From Spirulina sp034932185 (GTDB lineage: Bacteria > Cyanobacteriota > Cyanobacteriia > Cyanobacteriales > Spirulinaceae): 64,000 bases of DNA. The stretch lies in NCBI RefSeq assembly GCF_034932185.1, contig NZ_JAYGHW010000001.1, forward strand, positions 96,816 to 160,815. Direction: 5' to 3'. Positions 1 through 11,400 of this stretch are shown here, in pieces (within the stretch, counting starts at the first letter, position 1; each line of letters opens with the position of its first letter). A program made the translations under genes and the position numbers. The notes under the pieces are model-generated. The model did not search any database, was not told the origin of the DNA, and saw nothing but the letters and a program-made list of their open reading frames with translations.

Positions 1-1055
1 ATGCCTTTGGGGAGATGGAACGCCTCTTGATACCATTGCCCCAGAAGATTGCTCTCACTGTTAATCCCTAAATAGCGGTATTCCGAGAGATAGGCATTGA
101 GCAACCCCTTGCGGAGGGTGGGGGCTTCGTTGAGTAGCATTTGCCGGATTGCGGGGTTGGCAATATCCCGCTCTAGGAGGGCAAAGGCTTGGCCTTGGGG
201 CTGGTTCCCTAAGCCGCCGGAAATGGCAAACCAAAGGGCGAGGGTTCCCAACAGGACAATGAGGGCCCGACGGCGGCCATAAGCTTGGCGAAATTGCTGC
301 AAAATCCGCCCCCCGGAATCAACATAGAGGAGGGCAAAACTCATGGGCAGGGCGAAAAACACCGGCACGGTGATTGTAAACATCACCATCCATAGAGGGA
401 AGGCGATCGCCCCCCACCAATAACCCCTTTTTAAATCCTCCCAAAACCAGCCTAAGTTATTGCTCAAATCCCGCCAAATATCCCCAGAAACCACCCAATT
501 CCACAATCCTTGCACGGTAAAACCTGCCATGGGCAAAACGTAGAGCAGGAGGAGGAAACCGGCATAAATCCCCATCACGATCATCAGAGTATGGATCGCG
601 GTTTGGAGCGTGGCCAGGAGGGCTGACCGTGGGCTAACTGTTGTCGTTTTGCCCCAATAGCCCGTCACCCGTTCAGCAGCAAAGGCGAGAACCACAATTC
701 CTAAAGAACCCACGAGCCAAACCGTTGCCGGAGTGAGTTGTCGCAGGGCAAAAAATCGGATCAGACAGAGCAAAAAGAGAGGGGCTTCAATGCCGAAAAA
801 GAGCCGCATTAGTTCTAGGGGCTGTTTCCGAAATTTCCAAACCCCAATCCCGGTACAAAGCGGGGGAATGAGGCCAAAACCGATGAGGGAAAGGGCAAAT
901 TCCCGTTGAATTTCACCGGAGGCGATCGCCCCGATCAATGCCCCCCCCTCCAAGGGCAACCAAAATCCATAAATTAAGGTCATGAAAACAGCATTCCAGA
1001 CTCCAAAAATACTGTAATAAAAAAGATTAAGACTTGTTTTTAGGGGTTTATTCAT
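1..1055 (-). CDS. PEP-CTERM family integral membrane protein, N-terminal part (cut by window edge)
   Basis: This reading frame opens at an ATG at 1055 and stays open to the window edge, giving about 351 residues of the N-terminus. The product has roughly seven hydrophobic segments. A stretch reading WKFRKQPLELMRLFFGIEAP, followed by LRQLTPATVWLVGSLG, resembles what I recall of the cyanobacterial PEP-CTERM-associated integral membrane family (TIGR02921), whose full members are about 900 residues with a VIT domain further on. That part lies outside the window. No strong ribosome-binding site precedes the ATG. The gene shares its strand with the histidine kinase upstream but is separated from it by about 216 bp. 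The open frame and membrane nature are clear; the family name is from memory. Confidence 0.6.
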   Translation of the reverse strand, partial: MNKPLKTSLNLFYYSIFGVWNAVFMTLIYGFWLPLEGGALIGAIASGEIQREFALSLIGFGLIPPLCTGIGVWKFRKQPLELMRLFFGIEAPLFLLCLIRFFALRQLTPATVWLVGSLGIVVLAFAAERVTGYWGKTTTVSPRSALLATLQTAIHTLMIVMGIYAGFLLLLYVLPMAGFTVQGLWNWVVSGDIWRDLSNNLGWFWEDLKRGYWWGAIAFPLWMVMFTITVPVFFALPMSFALLYVDSGGRILQQFRQAYGRRRALIVLLGTLALWFAISGGLGNQPQGQAFALLERDIANPAIRQMLLNEAPTLRKGLLNAYLSEYRYLGINSESNLLGQWYQEAFHLPKG

Positions 1056-1138
1056 GGCAAAATTTTGGGAGTTTAACGTCAACAAATCATCAATAGCAAT
1101 CCGCAAGCCATCCTAGAGTCACTCTGCTCTCGCCACCC

Positions 1139-1159
1139 TTCTGCCAAACTGTGGCAGAA
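1139..1159. other. Perfect 8-bp inverted repeat between two genes
   Basis: TTCTGCCA, a 5-base loop, then TGGCAGAA. It lies downstream of the histidine kinase and upstream of the membrane protein gene. No T-run follows on either strand, so it could be an operator or an RNA hairpin rather than a classical terminator. Confidence 0.35.
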
Positions 1160-1271
1160 GCACATCGGAAACTTCATGCATTATTCCGGATTGCGATCAG
1201 TAGATCTACAGCAGTTCAGCGACAGATTCAGCACCCAAGATTCAGCAATTTTGCTACGGATCTACTCTGTC

Positions 1272-4200
1272 TTAACCGATAGTATTGGCCTCGTCCACCA
1301 CCGATTCTAGGAAACCTTCGAGAGCATCAAAGCGAAATCCATCTAACCATTGCTGAATCATCTCCCGTAGGGGATCTGCTTCGAGGGGTAGATGTTCACA
1401 GAGTTCCAGGATTTGGTTACTATTAGCGGCCATCGTCGCCGTGAGCAGGTCTTCTTGCCAAGTTTTGGGCATATTGAGCAAATAACCTTGCAACTCTGCT
1501 AAGGTGGCGACTTCACCAATTTGGACTTCTGTTGTTGCACCCGTTTCTCCATAAATATATTCCACCCCCAAATATTCCGCCATCTTGTCAAACAGCACCG
1601 CCTCCCGGAAGGGCTTCCGGACGAAATCATCACAACCGGCGGCCAGAACTTGTGATCGCTGCTCCTCAAAGGCACTGGCGGTGAGGGCAATCACGACGGT
1701 TTTACGCCCTTGGGGTGTGGCTTTAATCTGGGTCGTCGCTTCATAGCCATCCATAATCGGCATCCGCATATCCATCCAGATCAAATCCGGTTCCCACTCC
1801 CGCCAAACCTCAATCCCTTCGGCCCCGTTGGATGCGGTTTTCACCTCGAAGCCTACGGAGCTTAAGAGTTTATCCACCAAATGACTATTTTCCCAGCGGT
1901 CATCGACAACCAAAATGCGATAAGTCTTTTGATTGGGGGCTAAACCCACCACCGGCAAACTTTGGGTCGCAATCACCACATCCGCCGCATCCCCAGGGGG
2001 TAACGTTAAGGTAAAGAAAAACCGAGACCCTTCACCGAGGGTACTTTCCACCTCTAAATTTCCCCCCATTAAGGCAATGAATTTCTGACTAATCGCTAAC
2101 CCCAACCCCGTCCCACTTTGGGATTTTAGCCCTGATTCGGTTTGGGCAAAGGCTTGAAATAGAGCGTGCATTTCCTCCTGCGCAATGCCGGCCCCAGTAT
2201 CGCTCACGGTGAATTGCAGGCGATAGGGGTTTTCCTCAGGGGCGAGATTAGAAATATGGAGCATCACCCCCCCTTGATCGGTGAATTTAATCGCATTGCC
2301 AATCAAGTTAATCAGCACTTGTCGCAGTTTGCCCCCATCACCGTAAAGCAGCACTGGGACATCAGAATCATAGCTACATTCCAGGGAAATGCCTTTCACT
2401 TGAGCCTTACTGATCAGCAGATCGGTTAAGTCATAACAGAGGTGATGAAGGTCGAAACTGGTGGGCTGCAATTGCATTTGCCCTGCTTCAATTTTGGAAA
2501 GATCGAGAATGCTATTAATTAACCCTAGCAGGTGCTCGCCACTGCGGTTGATGATTTGAATTTGCCCCTGCTGTTCCCCATCAAGGCGACTATCCCGGGC
2601 CATGACTTGGGTAAAGCCAAGGATGGCATTGAGGGGGGTGCGGAGTTCGTGACTCATGTTGGCGAGGAATTGCGTTTTCGCTTGGCTGGCGGCTTGGGCG
2701 GCTTCCATGGCCTGTTGGAGGAAAATTTCTGTGCGTTTGCGATCGCTAATATCCCGAATAATCATAATCACTTCATCATGGCCACTGCGGGCGATACGCA
2801 CCTCCTCAAACTGGGTGCGGCCATTGATGGTAATTTCCTGCTCATAGCACTGCACCGTACCCGATGCAATCGCCTCTTGAATGAAATATAAATGGCGGTT
2901 GGCCACTTCCTCCGGCAAAATATCATGAAGTTTTTTCCCTAGGCGATCGCCTTGAGTGACTAAAGCATCCATGCTCGCCGCTGAATTGTAGGATAAATAA
3001 GTCCCTTCCTGATCCATGCGAAAAATTAAATCAGGAAACACCGTAAACATGGCCTTATTTTGGGCATCACTTTGTTTCCATTCAGTAATGTCTTCCGTCA
3101 TACAAAAGGTATAGAGCAATTCCCCCTCTTTACGAATTGAACAGAGTGTCATTCTCGCCCAAACAATCGATTTATCTTTGCGAATATAGCGCTTTTCCAT
3201 CGAGAAATTATCGCGTTTTCCCTCAATAATTTCAATCACCTTGTCCACATCAGCATCAAGGTCTTCAGGGTAGGTATATTCTGAAAAATGTAGTTGTTGT
3301 AGTTCTGTATTGCTATAGCCCAATAGCCTTTGCAATGCAGGATTACTATCGATAATATAACCCTCTAAATTGGTTAAGCCAATCCCAATCCCCGCATTTT
3401 CAAAAATCGCTTCAAATAAACTATCTCGATCTTGAATATAGGATTCTAAATTTTCTTGCTGGGCATGGAGTGCGGCGAGGGTTTCTTGAATTTTTGTCCC
3501 CATGGCCACGGAGGCTTCCATGAGTAAATTTAACTCTTGAATTCGACTGGGGCGAATCGTGTTACGGGCGGCAAAATCTCCCTCGGCGAGGCGTTGGCTG
3601 GTGGTGAGGAGATGGAGCAGGGGGCGGCTAATCACTCTGGTTGTCCAAATGCCCATGCCTGTGGCCATAAACAGGGCGATCGCACAAAGCACTAACGTTT
3701 TATTCCGTGTCGCTGCGAGGGGAGCGGTAAACAAGGCTTCTGGTACGGCAATGGTTAACACCCAATGGATATCCAGATTATTTTTTAAGTCAGTGCGATA
3801 AATATAGTATTTTTTTTCGTTAATTTTGCTTTGAAAAACTTGAAAATTGTTGAAATTGCCATGCCCATGCTCCATTGCAGAAGCGGCAATCACTGGGTTT
3901 TGACTGTGGACTGCTTTGAGGCGCTGATTGTTGTGATATAAAGATTCTTGCTCTGAAGTGGCGATCAAATACCCATCTTGATCGGTCAGGACAATAATGC
4001 CTTGACGACTCAGGGTTAACTGACTGAGCATATAGCTGAATTGATTAAGAGAAAGCTCTAAATTCAGCACCCCCATCAAATTATGATCTTGATCATAAAT
4101 GGGTTGAGAAACCCCTGCTTTCAGTCGGCGTTTATCAACATAAGCCGGACTCCAAATTGCTCGATGTTTGCTCGTGGTGAGTTGATACCAAGGGGTCTGA

Positions 4201-4721
4201 CGGGGATCATAGGGTTCAGCGGCGATGTAGCGATTGCTATAGGGGTTGAGGATTGTGGTTTCTTCAAGGGCATCCCAGGACAGCCGGTAGAGGTGGCGGT
4301 TGGCCCCTGTCTCAGGGTTGCGTCGTTTTAACAGCAGGGAGCGATCGCTCACCCGCTCCACTCCCACAAAATCCCCGCCGGTCGTCGCATAGGAGAGGGC
4401 GGTGACGGTGGTTTGGGATTTGAGTTGCTGGGCAAAGAATTGTTCTAACTGGGTGAGCTGGTTAAACTGCAATTGCCCGGCGCGATAGCTGTCAATGTAG
4501 GATTGGCTGAGGAGTTCGGGGAGGTTGAGTTGTTGGTTAATCTCACTTTTGGTGCGATCGCCCATATTTTTAACCAATTCCTGGGCCATTTGATCTACCG
4601 TGCGTTGGCCATTGTGGAGGGAAAGATAGGCTGTCGTTCCTACAACCACAATGATTTGCGCTAATAAGGGCGCGATCAAAAACAGGCGGAGAGAAATGGG
4701 GGCAGAAGTCCGGTTTTGCAT
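1272..4721 (-). CDS. Hybrid sensor histidine kinase (Cache-HAMP-PAS-PAS-HisKA-HATPase-REC)
   Basis: A membrane-bound two-component sensor with its own receiver. The ATG at 4721 gives 1149 residues beginning MQNRTSAPISLRLFLIAPLL; an upstream GTG at 4784 would add 21 residues. The order is a first transmembrane segment near residues 12-35, a periplasmic Cache-type sensor, a second segment near 345-365 followed by HAMP (VISRPLLHLL), two PAS domains, HisKA with the phospho-acceptor His in NMSHELRTPLN (about residue 690), an HATPase domain with DTGAGI and GTGLGLAI motifs, and a receiver with Asp in LIWMDMRMPIMDG (about 981) and Lys in VRKPF. About 80 residues follow the receiver; their character was not resolved. 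All catalytic motifs look intact. The ligand cannot be told from sequence, and no partner regulator is adjacent. Confidence 0.93.
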   Translation of the reverse strand: MQNRTSAPISLRLFLIAPLLAQIIVVVGTTAYLSLHNGQRTVDQMAQELVKNMGDRTKSEINQQLNLPELLSQSYIDSYRAGQLQFNQLTQLEQFFAQQLKSQTTVTALSYATTGGDFVGVERVSDRSLLLKRRNPETGANRHLYRLSWDALEETTILNPYSNRYIAAEPYDPRQTPWYQLTTSKHRAIWSPAYVDKRRLKAGVSQPIYDQDHNLMGVLNLELSLNQFSYMLSQLTLSRQGIIVLTDQDGYLIATSEQESLYHNNQRLKAVHSQNPVIAASAMEHGHGNFNNFQVFQSKINEKKYYIYRTDLKNNLDIHWVLTIAVPEALFTAPLAATRNKTLVLCAIALFMATGMGIWTTRVISRPLLHLLTTSQRLAEGDFAARNTIRPSRIQELNLLMEASVAMGTKIQETLAALHAQQENLESYIQDRDSLFEAIFENAGIGIGLTNLEGYIIDSNPALQRLLGYSNTELQQLHFSEYTYPEDLDADVDKVIEIIEGKRDNFSMEKRYIRKDKSIVWARMTLCSIRKEGELLYTFCMTEDITEWKQSDAQNKAMFTVFPDLIFRMDQEGTYLSYNSAASMDALVTQGDRLGKKLHDILPEEVANRHLYFIQEAIASGTVQCYEQEITINGRTQFEEVRIARSGHDEVIMIIRDISDRKRTEIFLQQAMEAAQAASQAKTQFLANMSHELRTPLNAILGFTQVMARDSRLDGEQQGQIQIINRSGEHLLGLINSILDLSKIEAGQMQLQPTSFDLHHLCYDLTDLLISKAQVKGISLECSYDSDVPVLLYGDGGKLRQVLINLIGNAIKFTDQGGVMLHISNLAPEENPYRLQFTVSDTGAGIAQEEMHALFQAFAQTESGLKSQSGTGLGLAISQKFIALMGGNLEVESTLGEGSRFFFTLTLPPGDAADVVIATQSLPVVGLAPNQKTYRILVVDDRWENSHLVDKLLSSVGFEVKTASNGAEGIEVWREWEPDLIWMDMRMPIMDGYEATTQIKATPQGRKTVVIALTASAFEEQRSQVLAAGCDDFVRKPFREAVLFDKMAEYLGVEYIYGETGATTEVQIGEVATLAELQGYLLNMPKTWQEDLLTATMAANSNQILELCEHLPLEADPLREMIQQWLDGFRFDALEGFLESVVDEANTIG

Positions 4722-5592
4722 GAACAACAAGCCGTAAAAGAAAGGAGGTTGAATTGAACGGAGCCGGATTCTCAAGTTCGTCACTACGTCAAAACACCAT
4801 GAATAGCCATTGCCATCGAGTCAGATTCAACAGCAATATTATAACGGATAAACTCAGTATAATTACTACCTCCCCTGATCAGTACAGTTGAAAATTTATT
4901 TTTCTCTTCAGAAAATTAATTGGGCAATCCAGATGATTTGGCAATTGAATAAAGGGCTGGCTGGGGCATTCCATCCGTTCCTAGGGGGCGATCGCCTTCC
5001 CCTGGGAAAGGCCAAACTGATGAACACAACGCTACCCCAGAGCAGGGAGCGATCGTTCTCGCTACACCACTGGACAATAGCGGCATTCCCCCTACACATT
5101 CATGATGATCTTCACAGATTCAATTCCAGATCAGGAAAAATAAGCACAGCGATGATCATCGGTAAACCGCTCAAAAAAACAAGCAAAAACTACATAGAAT
5201 GATCATCTCTATTGATGATAGATAGATCGAGATATTTGAAAATAGGATCTTGTGGGGAGCCTGGTTGTAAAGTTGTCACCGTAGAGATGAAAAATCTTCG
5301 CCCCTAGAGCATCTCCCGCCTTGGAATATCTAACCCAGTAGATGCCCAATAAAACATAATTTTAGACCCCTAATCAAACATTAATTGATGCAGTTCAAAC
5401 TAAAAGTTAAGAAAAAATTAAAACAGCTTCTAGATTGTTAAAAGAATCATTGATAATTGGGAGATCTCTCCAAAGATATCAGTAGAATGAATGGGTGGGT
5501 TGCCCTTAAACCTCGACCCTAGAGTGATTTTGTGTATTTTGTAACACAAAATTCACCCCGATTGATTTTTAGAGTTCAGGCTTTTCCCAATT
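4722..5592. other. Long intergenic region with no convincing gene
   Basis: Between the divergent histidine kinase and acyl-CoA synthetase genes. Short open frames occur here but lack family resemblance and plausible start signals. It is AT-rich toward the right end, has several TGATCATC-like palindromes near 5100-5215, and one decayed copy of the dispersed GGGGCGAAAA palindrome near 5287-5310. It probably holds promoters for both flanking genes. Confidence 0.6.
5527..5552. promoter_or_regulatory. Candidate operator: 9-bp inverted repeat upstream of acyl-CoA synthetase
   Basis: ATTTTGTGT, 8 bases, ACACAAAAT, centred about 53 bp before the ATG at 5593. The symmetry recalls a dimeric regulator site of the CRP/FNR type but matches neither the CRP (TGTGA/TCACA) nor the NtcA (GTA-N8-TAC) consensus exactly. 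It could also form an RNA hairpin. Confidence 0.35.
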
Positions 5593-8370
5593 ATGATCAC
5601 ATCCCCTCCTCAAACCCATGATCCCGCTCAAAACGTGCTTCGCTATGAGCAACAGCCCTTGGATGTCTTTTTTCGACCCCAAGCCGTTGCCATCATCGGA
5701 GCCAGTGAAAAAACCGGCAGCGTGGGGCGAACCCTGCTTTGGAATTTAATCAGCCATCCCTTTGGGGGGATGGTTTTCCCTGTCAACCCGAAACGGCCTA
5801 GTATTCTTGGCATCAAAGCCTACCCCAATCTTGCTGCCATCCCTGAGCCGGTGGATCTCGTCGTCATCGCCATTCCCTCCCAAGCGGTTCCCGCCGCCAT
5901 TGATGACTGTATTGCCCAAGGCGTGAAGGGGGCGATTATTATTTCCGCAGGCTTTAAGGAAATTGGCGCACCCGGGGTGGAACTAGAGCAGCAAATTCTC
6001 GCCAAGGCCCGGGCCGGCAACCTGCGCATTGTTGGCCCCAACTGCTTGGGAGTGATGTGTCCGGTATCGGGGTTAAACGCCACCTTTGCCAGCACGATCG
6101 CCCGCCCCGGTAATGTCGGCTTTATCAGCCAAAGCGGGGCGCTCTGCACCTCGATTTTAGATTGGAGCCTGCGGGAAAACGTCGGGTTTAGTGCGTTTAT
6201 TTCCGTAGGCTCAATGCTCGATGTGGGCTGGGGGAACTTAATTGATTATCTGGGGGATGACCCCCACACCCATAGCATTGTGATCTACATGGAAAGTATC
6301 GGCGATGCGCGATCGTTCCTGTCAGCGGCGCGGGAGGTGGCCCGCACGAAGCCGATTATTGTCATTAAAGCCGGTCGCACCGAAGCCGCCGCTGCGGCGG
6401 CGGCCTCCCACACGGGCGCGTTAGCGGGGAGTGATGAAGTCCTCAATGCGGCGTTTCGCCGCTGTGGTGTGTTGCGCGTCGATACCATTGATGATCTGTT
6501 TAATATGGCGGAAGTGTTGGCCAAACAGCCCCGCCCTCAGGGTAATCGCCTGACGATCCTCACTAATGCCGGGGGGCCGGGGGTACTCACCACCGATGCC
6601 CTCATTTCCGAAGGGGGGCAACTGGCGAAAATTTCCCCGGAAACTCAAGCGGCCTTAGATGGGATTTTGCCCACCCATTGGAGCCATGCCAACCCCATTG
6701 ATATTTTGGGAGATGCCGACCCCGAACGCTACGCTGAGGCGATTAAAATTGCCCTCAATGACCCCAATAGTGATGGATTACTGGCAATCCTCACGCCCCA
6801 AGCGATGACGGATCCCACCCAAACGGCGAAGAAGTTTGTGGAAATTCTCCAAGACCCCCAACGGCCCGCAAAACCGATCCTCGCCAGTTGGATGGGGGGG
6901 GATGGGATTACGCCGGGGGAACAGTTGCTCAACCAGGCGAAGATTTTCACGTTGCCTTTTCCCGATACGGCGGCCCATGTTTTTAACTATATGTGGCGCT
7001 ATGCCTACAATTTACAGGGCCTCTATGAAACGCCGATGCTGTCGGCGGATACGGAGGAATCCCCGGATTGGGTGAGTCCGGCGCGGCGCGATCGCCCCCA
7101 AGTAACGGAGATAATCGCAGCGGTGCGGGCCCAGGGGCGCACATTATTAACGGAGTACGAATCAAAACAACTCCTCGCCGCCTACGGTATCCCCACCGTG
7201 GCCACAGAAATTGCCTACAGCGAGGAGGAGGCGGTGGCCCAAGCCGAGGCGATCGGCTATCCCGTCGTGCTCAAGCTCAATTCCACAACGATCACCCATA
7301 AAACCGATGTGGGGGGCGTGCGGCTGTTGCTCCAGGATGCGGAAACAGTGCGGGGCGCTTACCGGGGCATTCAAACCTCGGTGACGGCCAAGGTGGGAGC
7401 GGAGCATTTCCAAGGGGTGACGGTGCAACCGATGTTGCAGCAAACCCAAGGGGATTATGAGTTGATCATTGGCAGCAGCTTGGATCCCCAGTTTGGGCCG
7501 GTGTTGCTGTTTGGCACGGGGGGATCTTTGGTGGAGGTGTTTAAAGACCGGGCCTTGGGGCTACCGCCGTTAAATACGACCCTAGCCCGGCGGATGATTG
7601 AGCAGACGAAAATTTACCGCGCCTTGCAGGGGGTACGGGGTCAAAAGGCGGTGAATTTGGAAGAGTTGGAGCAGTTGCTCGTCCGGTTTAGCCATTTAAT
7701 TGTCGAGCAGTCTTGGATTAAGGAGTTGGATATTAACCCCCTGTTGGCAGGGAGTGAGCATCTGATTGCCTTGGATGCACGGGTGGTGCTCCATGACCCG
7801 GAGACGCTGGAGGCGGATTTACCCAAGCCTGCCATTTGCCCCTATCCGTTGGAATATGTCAAGCCTTGGACCCTCAAGGATGGGACGACGGTGGTGATCC
7901 GCCCGATTCGGCCTGAGGATGAACCCCTGGTGGTGAAATTTCATGAACCGCTGTCGGAAGAGAGTGTCTATCTGCGCTATTTTCATCTCATGTCCTTAAC
8001 CAGTCGGGTGGCCCACGATCGCCTCTCCCGCATTTGTTTCATTGACTACGATCGCGAGTTGGCCCTCGTGGCAGACTACAAAGACCCCAACACAGGGGAA
8101 CATCAGATTCTCGGCATCGGGCGCATCAGTCAATTACACGGGGTCAATGAAGCAGAATTTGCGATGATCATTAGCGATCGCGCTCAAAACCAGGGGTTGG
8201 GGACAGAACTCTTGGGACGATTAGCCGCCATTGGCCGCGATCGCCAAATCAGCCGTCTGATGGCAAATATTCTCCCCGAAAACACAGGCATGCAGCGGGT
8301 TTGTCAAAAAGTCGGCTTCCAATTACAACGGCCCACACCGGGATCGGTGCTTGCCGTCCTCGACCTGTAA
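5593..8370 (+). CDS. ADP-forming acyl-CoA synthetase fused to GNAT acetyltransferase (Pat/YfiQ-like)
   Basis: A 925-residue cytosolic fusion. It runs from a CoA-binding Rossmann domain (about residues 20-150, VAIIGASEKTGSVGR) through ligase domains with the phospho-His motif SHTGALAGSDE (His273), an ATP-grasp domain (about 515-735, EYESKQLLAAYGIP) and a C-terminal GNAT domain (about 765-925, RPIRPEDEP). Family members either make acetyl-CoA with ADP release or act as protein lysine acetyltransferases, as Salmonella Pat does. Here the catalytic His of the synthetase half is kept, so both activities are possible. The gene stands alone on its strand, and the next gene starts about 70 bp later. 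The substrate is unknown. Confidence 0.9.
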   Translation: MITSPPQTHDPAQNVLRYEQQPLDVFFRPQAVAIIGASEKTGSVGRTLLWNLISHPFGGMVFPVNPKRPSILGIKAYPNLAAIPEPVDLVVIAIPSQAVPAAIDDCIAQGVKGAIIISAGFKEIGAPGVELEQQILAKARAGNLRIVGPNCLGVMCPVSGLNATFASTIARPGNVGFISQSGALCTSILDWSLRENVGFSAFISVGSMLDVGWGNLIDYLGDDPHTHSIVIYMESIGDARSFLSAAREVARTKPIIVIKAGRTEAAAAAAASHTGALAGSDEVLNAAFRRCGVLRVDTIDDLFNMAEVLAKQPRPQGNRLTILTNAGGPGVLTTDALISEGGQLAKISPETQAALDGILPTHWSHANPIDILGDADPERYAEAIKIALNDPNSDGLLAILTPQAMTDPTQTAKKFVEILQDPQRPAKPILASWMGGDGITPGEQLLNQAKIFTLPFPDTAAHVFNYMWRYAYNLQGLYETPMLSADTEESPDWVSPARRDRPQVTEIIAAVRAQGRTLLTEYESKQLLAAYGIPTVATEIAYSEEEAVAQAEAIGYPVVLKLNSTTITHKTDVGGVRLLLQDAETVRGAYRGIQTSVTAKVGAEHFQGVTVQPMLQQTQGDYELIIGSSLDPQFGPVLLFGTGGSLVEVFKDRALGLPPLNTTLARRMIEQTKIYRALQGVRGQKAVNLEELEQLLVRFSHLIVEQSWIKELDINPLLAGSEHLIALDARVVLHDPETLEADLPKPAICPYPLEYVKPWTLKDGTTVVIRPIRPEDEPLVVKFHEPLSEESVYLRYFHLMSLTSRVAHDRLSRICFIDYDRELALVADYKDPNTGEHQILGIGRISQLHGVNEAEFAMIISDRAQNQGLGTELLGRLAAIGRDRQISRLMANILPENTGMQRVCQKVGFQLQRPTPGSVLAVLDL

Positions 8371-8441
8371 CGAGTAGAGCGCCGAGTGGGGGCTGGTCGG
8401 GCATCATCCCCCCCACCGCCCTCTTTTTTTCACCACTGCCC

Positions 8442-11400
8442 ATGTTTGACTGCCCCGCCGAAAAAACAAACCAGCCTCTCCTCCGTCGCCTACTCTATGA
8501 AAGCCAGCAAACACTGGTCTATCGTGCCTTACGGGGATCGGAAGGGCCGCCCCAGCCGATGATTCTCAAGCTGCTCAGGAGTGACTACCCCACACCGGAG
8601 CAGCTACGCTGCTATGGCCATGAATATGAGATCACCCAAGGCCTCAAAAGTCCGGGGGTGATTGAGGTCTACGGCCTCCACCCCTATCGCAATACGGTCT
8701 TTTTAACCTTTGAGGATATTGGGGGGCAGTCCCTCGCCCAATATCTCGAAGCCCATACCCTGGGGTTAGAGGAATTTTTTACGGTGGCGATCGCCATCAC
8801 CACCGCCCTAGCGGACATTCACCGCGCCAGCATCATCCACAAAGACCTCAACCCCAGCAACATCATCTACAACCCCGACAGCGGGCAGTTGAAAATCATT
8901 GATTTTGGCCTGGCAAGCCGTTGGCAGCAGGGGGTAGCCGGTGCCACCGCCCCCAGCACCACCCTAGAAGGCACCCTCGCCTACATTTCCCCGGAGCAAA
9001 CCGGCCGCCTCAACTGTCCCCTCGACACCCGCACCGATCTCTATGCCTTGGGGGTGACGTTTTACCAACTGCTCACCCGCCAATTGCCCTTTCCCTCCGG
9101 GGATTTATTGGAACTGATCCATTGCCATCTGGCCCGCACACCGCCCCCACCCCACACCCTGGATCAACGCATTCCTGAAGCCCTCTCCCAAGTGGTGATG
9201 AAGCTGCTGGCGAAACCCGTAACGGAGCGCTATCAAACCGCCAAGGGCCTCCAGTGGGATCTCAATCGCTGTCGCCAAGCTTGGCACAACGGCAAACAAC
9301 CCTTAAACCTGACAACGGATGTTTCCGCTTTTCCCTTGGGGGAGCAGGATTATTTTGAGCAGTTCCAACTGCCGGCCCAACTCTATGGGCGCGATCGCGA
9401 GCGGGAAAAACTCCTCAACCTTTGGCGGGGTGTGGTGCAGCAGGAGATCCCCATTGCCTTGGTGATGGTGGCCGGGGGGGCCGGCGTGGGCAAAACTGCC
9501 CTGATCCAAGAACTCTACCCCGCCATTACCCAAGCCAGGGGCTATTTCCTCACCGGCAAATGTGATCAACTCCAAGCCACCCGTCCCTACGATGTGATCA
9601 GCCAAGCGTTGAATCAATGGGTGCGCCATCTGCTCAGTGAACCGGATCATCTGTTGGCCCAATGGCGATCGCGCCTCCAAACCGAGTTAAGTAATCCCGC
9701 TGTTTTGGTGGAGGTTTTGCCGGAATTGGCGCTCATTCTCGGGCCGCAGCCGCCGGTAGTTCCCTTGGGGATTGTCGAAGCCCAACAACGCTTTCATCGG
9801 GTCATGGGGCAGTTTCTGCGCCTGGTCTGTCGGCCAGAACATCCCATTGTCCTGTTTTTAGATGATCTGCAATGGGCTGATACCGCCACGTTGAAACTAT
9901 TGGAGGTGTTGCTCAAAGACCTCCAAATGCGCTCGGCAATCGCCAACCTCTCGCTCCTGGTGATTGGGGCCTATCGGGATGGGGAACTCTCCCCCCACCA
10001 TCCCCTCCAGGCCCTCCTCACCCCCCAACCGGGACATCCCCCCACCCTCAAACTGGCCTTAGATCCCTTGGCATGGGGGGCGATCGCCGCCTTCCTGGCC
10101 ACCACCTTTAGCCAGAGCCATCGTCAGGTGGAACCCCTCGCCCACCTGATCCAGGACAAAACCGGCGGCAACCCCTTCTTTACCCGTGAATTTCTCCAAG
10201 CCAGCGTCCGCGATGGTCTGATTGCCTGGGATGCCAGCCGTCAGGAATGGCAATGGGATCTAGGGGCGATCGCCGCCCAACCCAGCACCGACAACGTGGT
10301 TGAATTCATGATCGCCATGATTCAACAATTTCCCCCCGCCACCCAGCGAGCGCTACGCTACGGAGCCTGTTTTGGCCGTCATGTGGAAGTAGAACTCCTC
10401 TCCGAACTCCTCGAACAACCCCTCACCACCACCCAAACCGCCCTCACCCCCGCCCTGAACCACGCCCTCCTCCCCAATCCCCATGGGCAACAATACAGGT
10501 TCCGCCATGACCGCATTCAACAGGCGGCCTACGAACTCCTCGCCCCCCACGAGCGGATCAAAGCCCACTACAAAATCGCCCTGCTCTTACTCAAACCCCA
10601 CAACCCCAGAAGCTACCCCCGCAACATCTTCACCATTGCCGACCACTGCAACTTTGGCTACCCCATCGTTGTCACCTCCATGATCCGCCAACAGGGGGCA
10701 GAACTGAACCTGCAAGCCGCCCAGCGGGCCCAAGCCGCCTCCGCCTACGGGGCCGCCCTCAGTTATTGCCGGGCAGGCATTGCCCTCTTAGCCCCCAATT
10801 GTTGGTCAAGCCAATATGCCTTAACCCTCAACCTCTATACCCATGGGGCGGACAATGCCTATAGCCTCGGCGAATACGAAGTGATGGCAGCCTATTTACA
10901 AACCATCCGCCTCCATACCCGGGCAGTGTTGGATCAGGTCAAAGCCTATGATATTGAGATCCGGGCCCAGATGGCCAAGGGCAATCCTCAAGGGGCAGTG
11001 GATACGCTCCGACACATTCTCCGTCGTCTCGATCTGCACTATCCTCCCCAGCCCCATCCGGTGCAGTTGGTTTGGGCCACGGGGTTAACCTTATGGCAAC
11101 TGTGGCGACAGTCTCCCCTCAAGCTGAATCCCCCCAGTCAACAACCCCCCCAACTCCAAGCTGCCCTATCGTTGATCACGACAACGTTACCAGCCCTCGC
11201 CACCGCCACCCCCCGCCTCTACCGCCTCCTCACCATTCGGCAGGTACAGGCGGCGATGCGCTATGGCCATAGCGCCGATTCTGCGGTGGGTTATGGTCAT
11301 TTTGCGGTGTGGTTGGGGAATGATCTCGGACAACGGCCTTGGGGAATTCGCGCTAGTACACCGATGATCCTGGGCCGGTGGGCCCTAGAAATTGTCGATT

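Noticed and set aside
4888..5202. 104-codon open frame between the histidine kinase and the acyl-CoA synthetase
   Set aside because: No family resemblance, no good ribosome-binding site, and composition unlike the neighbouring genes.
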